Positions 63,085 through 64,000 of a stretch of 64,000 nucleotides of DNA are shown here, piece after piece. Both the position numbers and the translations under genes were made by a program. Origin of the DNA: Schlesneria sp. DSM 10557 (GTDB lineage Bacteria > Planctomycetota > Planctomycetia > Planctomycetales > Planctomycetaceae); assembly GCF_041860085.1 (NCBI RefSeq), contig NZ_CP124747.1, forward strand, positions 4,650,001-4,714,000. The letters are read 5' to 3'. Position 1 is the first letter of the stretch. Each line of letters opens with the position of its first letter. A model generated the notes under the pieces. It had not been told where the DNA came from. It was given only the letters and a program-made list of their open reading frames with translations, and ran no database searches.

Positions 63085-64000
63085 TCAATCGCCGTTTTGG
63101 GAAGGAACGCCCCCGCGAATGACATCGGTCAGCAGGTCCATGCTGACGGGTTTCGTCAGGTGCTCATCGAACCCGGCCTTCATACTTTGTGTGCGGTCCT
63201 CGTTCTGCCCGAATCCGGTCAGAGCGACGAGCCTGGTCGTACGGAGCTTCGGAATCGCTCGCAGCCGGCGTGCGACTTCCAGCCCGTCCATGAGGGGCAT
63301 GGCAATGTCCAGGAAGATCAGGTCAAAGTTCTGTTCTGTTGCCAGCGAAATTGCGGACATTCCGTCGAACGTCGTTTCCACATCCTGCTCCAGCGCTTGC
63401 AGCATCATCGCCAGTGTCTTGGCGGATGCCTGGACATCATCGACGACTAGAATCCGAAGTTTTGGCAGGGGAGTGGTCGGTTCCGGTGGAGCCGCCGTAA
63501 TTTCCCTGGGAGGCTGTTGCAGTTCTTCCTTGATGGGAAGCCGGACGGTGAATTCGCTGCCGCGCCCCACTCCTTCGCTGGCTGCAGTGACGGTTCCGCC
63601 GTGCATCTGGACCAGGGTGCGAACCAGCGTCAGTCCGATTCCCAAGCCACCGTTAGCCCGGTCCAGTGTCCATTCGACCTGCATGAAGACGTCGAAGATT
63701 TTGTTCAGCATCTCCTTGGCGATACCGGATCCATTGTCGCGGACACGGAAGATGGCTTCGTTTCCTGCTCGTTCCACAGTCAGCCAGAGCTGGCCTTCGG
63801 GGTCCGTATACTTGGCCGCGTTGTGCAGCAGGTTCGTAAGGATCTGAGCCAGTCGTGTCGGATCGGCCTCGATCCAGATTTCTTCTTGCGGGACTTTCGC
63901 CGTCAGTTGATGGCGGCGCTCGGCGATAATTGGCTGAACCCCCTCCACCGCAGCGGCGACCGCACTGGCGACGCTGATTTTTTCGCAGCGCAGCCGCATT
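63085..64000 (-). CDS. Hybrid histidine kinase, C-terminal part (5' end outside window)
   Basis: A partial gene: the frame is open to the right edge, with about 304 residues visible. It begins inside or just after the dimerisation region, continues into a HATPase domain (N-box ILTNLLHNAAKYT, G1-box VRDNGSGIAKEM, F-box IFDVFMQVE, G2-box GGLGIGLTLV), then after a short linker a receiver domain: DD in ILVVDDVQASA, phosphoacceptor Asp in DLIFLDIAMPLMDG, Thr in LVALTGFG, and Lys in HLTKPVS. The order kinase-receiver fits a hybrid kinase that would relay phosphate to another protein. The sensor is beyond the edge. Confidence 0.93.
   Translation of the reverse strand, partial: MRLRCEKISVASAVAAAVEGVQPIIAERRHQLTAKVPQEEIWIEADPTRLAQILTNLLHNAAKYTDPEGQLWLTVERAGNEAIFRVRDNGSGIAKEMLNKIFDVFMQVEWTLDRANGGLGIGLTLVRTLVQMHGGTVTAASEGVGRGSEFTVRLPIKEELQQPPREITAAPPEPTTPLPKLRILVVDDVQASAKTLAMMLQALEQDVETTFDGMSAISLATEQNFDLIFLDIAMPLMDGLEVARRLRAIPKLRTTRLVALTGFGQNEDRTQSMKAGFDEHLTKPVSMDLLTDVIRGGVPSQNGD

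Overview
The window reads as chromosomal DNA of a planctomycete (Planctomycetota, probably Planctomycetales). This is inferred from gene content, not from a marker gene. The supporting features are: a 6-phosphofructokinase with a pyrophosphate-type active site, a membrane-bound sensor Ser/Thr kinase, an ExbD gene overlapping a large prenyltransferase/squalene-oxidase-like protein, DUF1571 and DUF4142 proteins, a Cys/Ala-rich exported HEAT-repeat protein, zinc-ribbon small proteins, a sigma-54 activator, and many long lipoproteins with no clear relatives. Base composition is moderately GC-rich and even. I saw no rRNA, tRNA, CRISPR array, transposase, integrase or phage gene.

Layout. 1-13419 (minus strand): a respiratory complex I operon in the order nuoA-B-C-D-E-F-G-H-I-J-K-L-M, with nuoM running off the left edge and a sigma-70-like promoter upstream of nuoA. 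13595-20812 (minus): a four-gene set encoding a large periplasmic/membrane protein, an ABC ATPase, a fused two-half ABC-2 permease and an exported HEAT-repeat protein. 21837-23039 (plus): the Cys/Ala-rich exported protein, ending in a terminator and a second, bidirectional hairpin shared with an orphan solute-binding lipoprotein on the minus strand. 25410-27778 (plus): a membrane-anchored coiled-coil protein and a TSUP-family anion exporter. 27920-37972 (minus): an SGNH hydrolase, phosphofructokinase, accC, accB, an M24 aminopeptidase, an MMPL-type RND exporter, a His-tailed membrane protein and a CBS/CorC protein. 38175-40403 (minus): sensor Ser/Thr kinase. 40833-46218: a small zinc-ribbon protein, the ExbD/toroid pair, a patatin-like lipoprotein and a membrane zinc-ribbon protein. 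46363-51965: a TetR repressor divergent from an RND efflux adaptor and pump, with two near-identical palindromic operators just upstream of the adaptor start. 52219-57536 (plus): a possible small ORF, a proline-rich lipoprotein, a sigma-54 activator and a YHS-like exported protein. 57895-64000: DUF4142, a YflT-like stress protein, DUF1571, a short-chain dehydrogenase and the C-terminal part of a hybrid histidine kinase cut by the right edge.

How the genes work together. Complex I couples NADH oxidation to proton export. accB and accC provide two subunits of acetyl-CoA carboxylase for fatty acid synthesis and sit with glycolytic phosphofructokinase. The TetR/RND block is a self-contained inducible efflux module that lacks a nearby outer-membrane channel. 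The last 6 kb has a stress flavour (DUF4142, YflT-like, GspC39-type SDR).

Start codons were moved inside several long open frames where a ribosome-binding site, signal peptide or operator placement pointed to a downstream start. Each such entry says so. All family names come from reading motifs by eye. No database search was possible.
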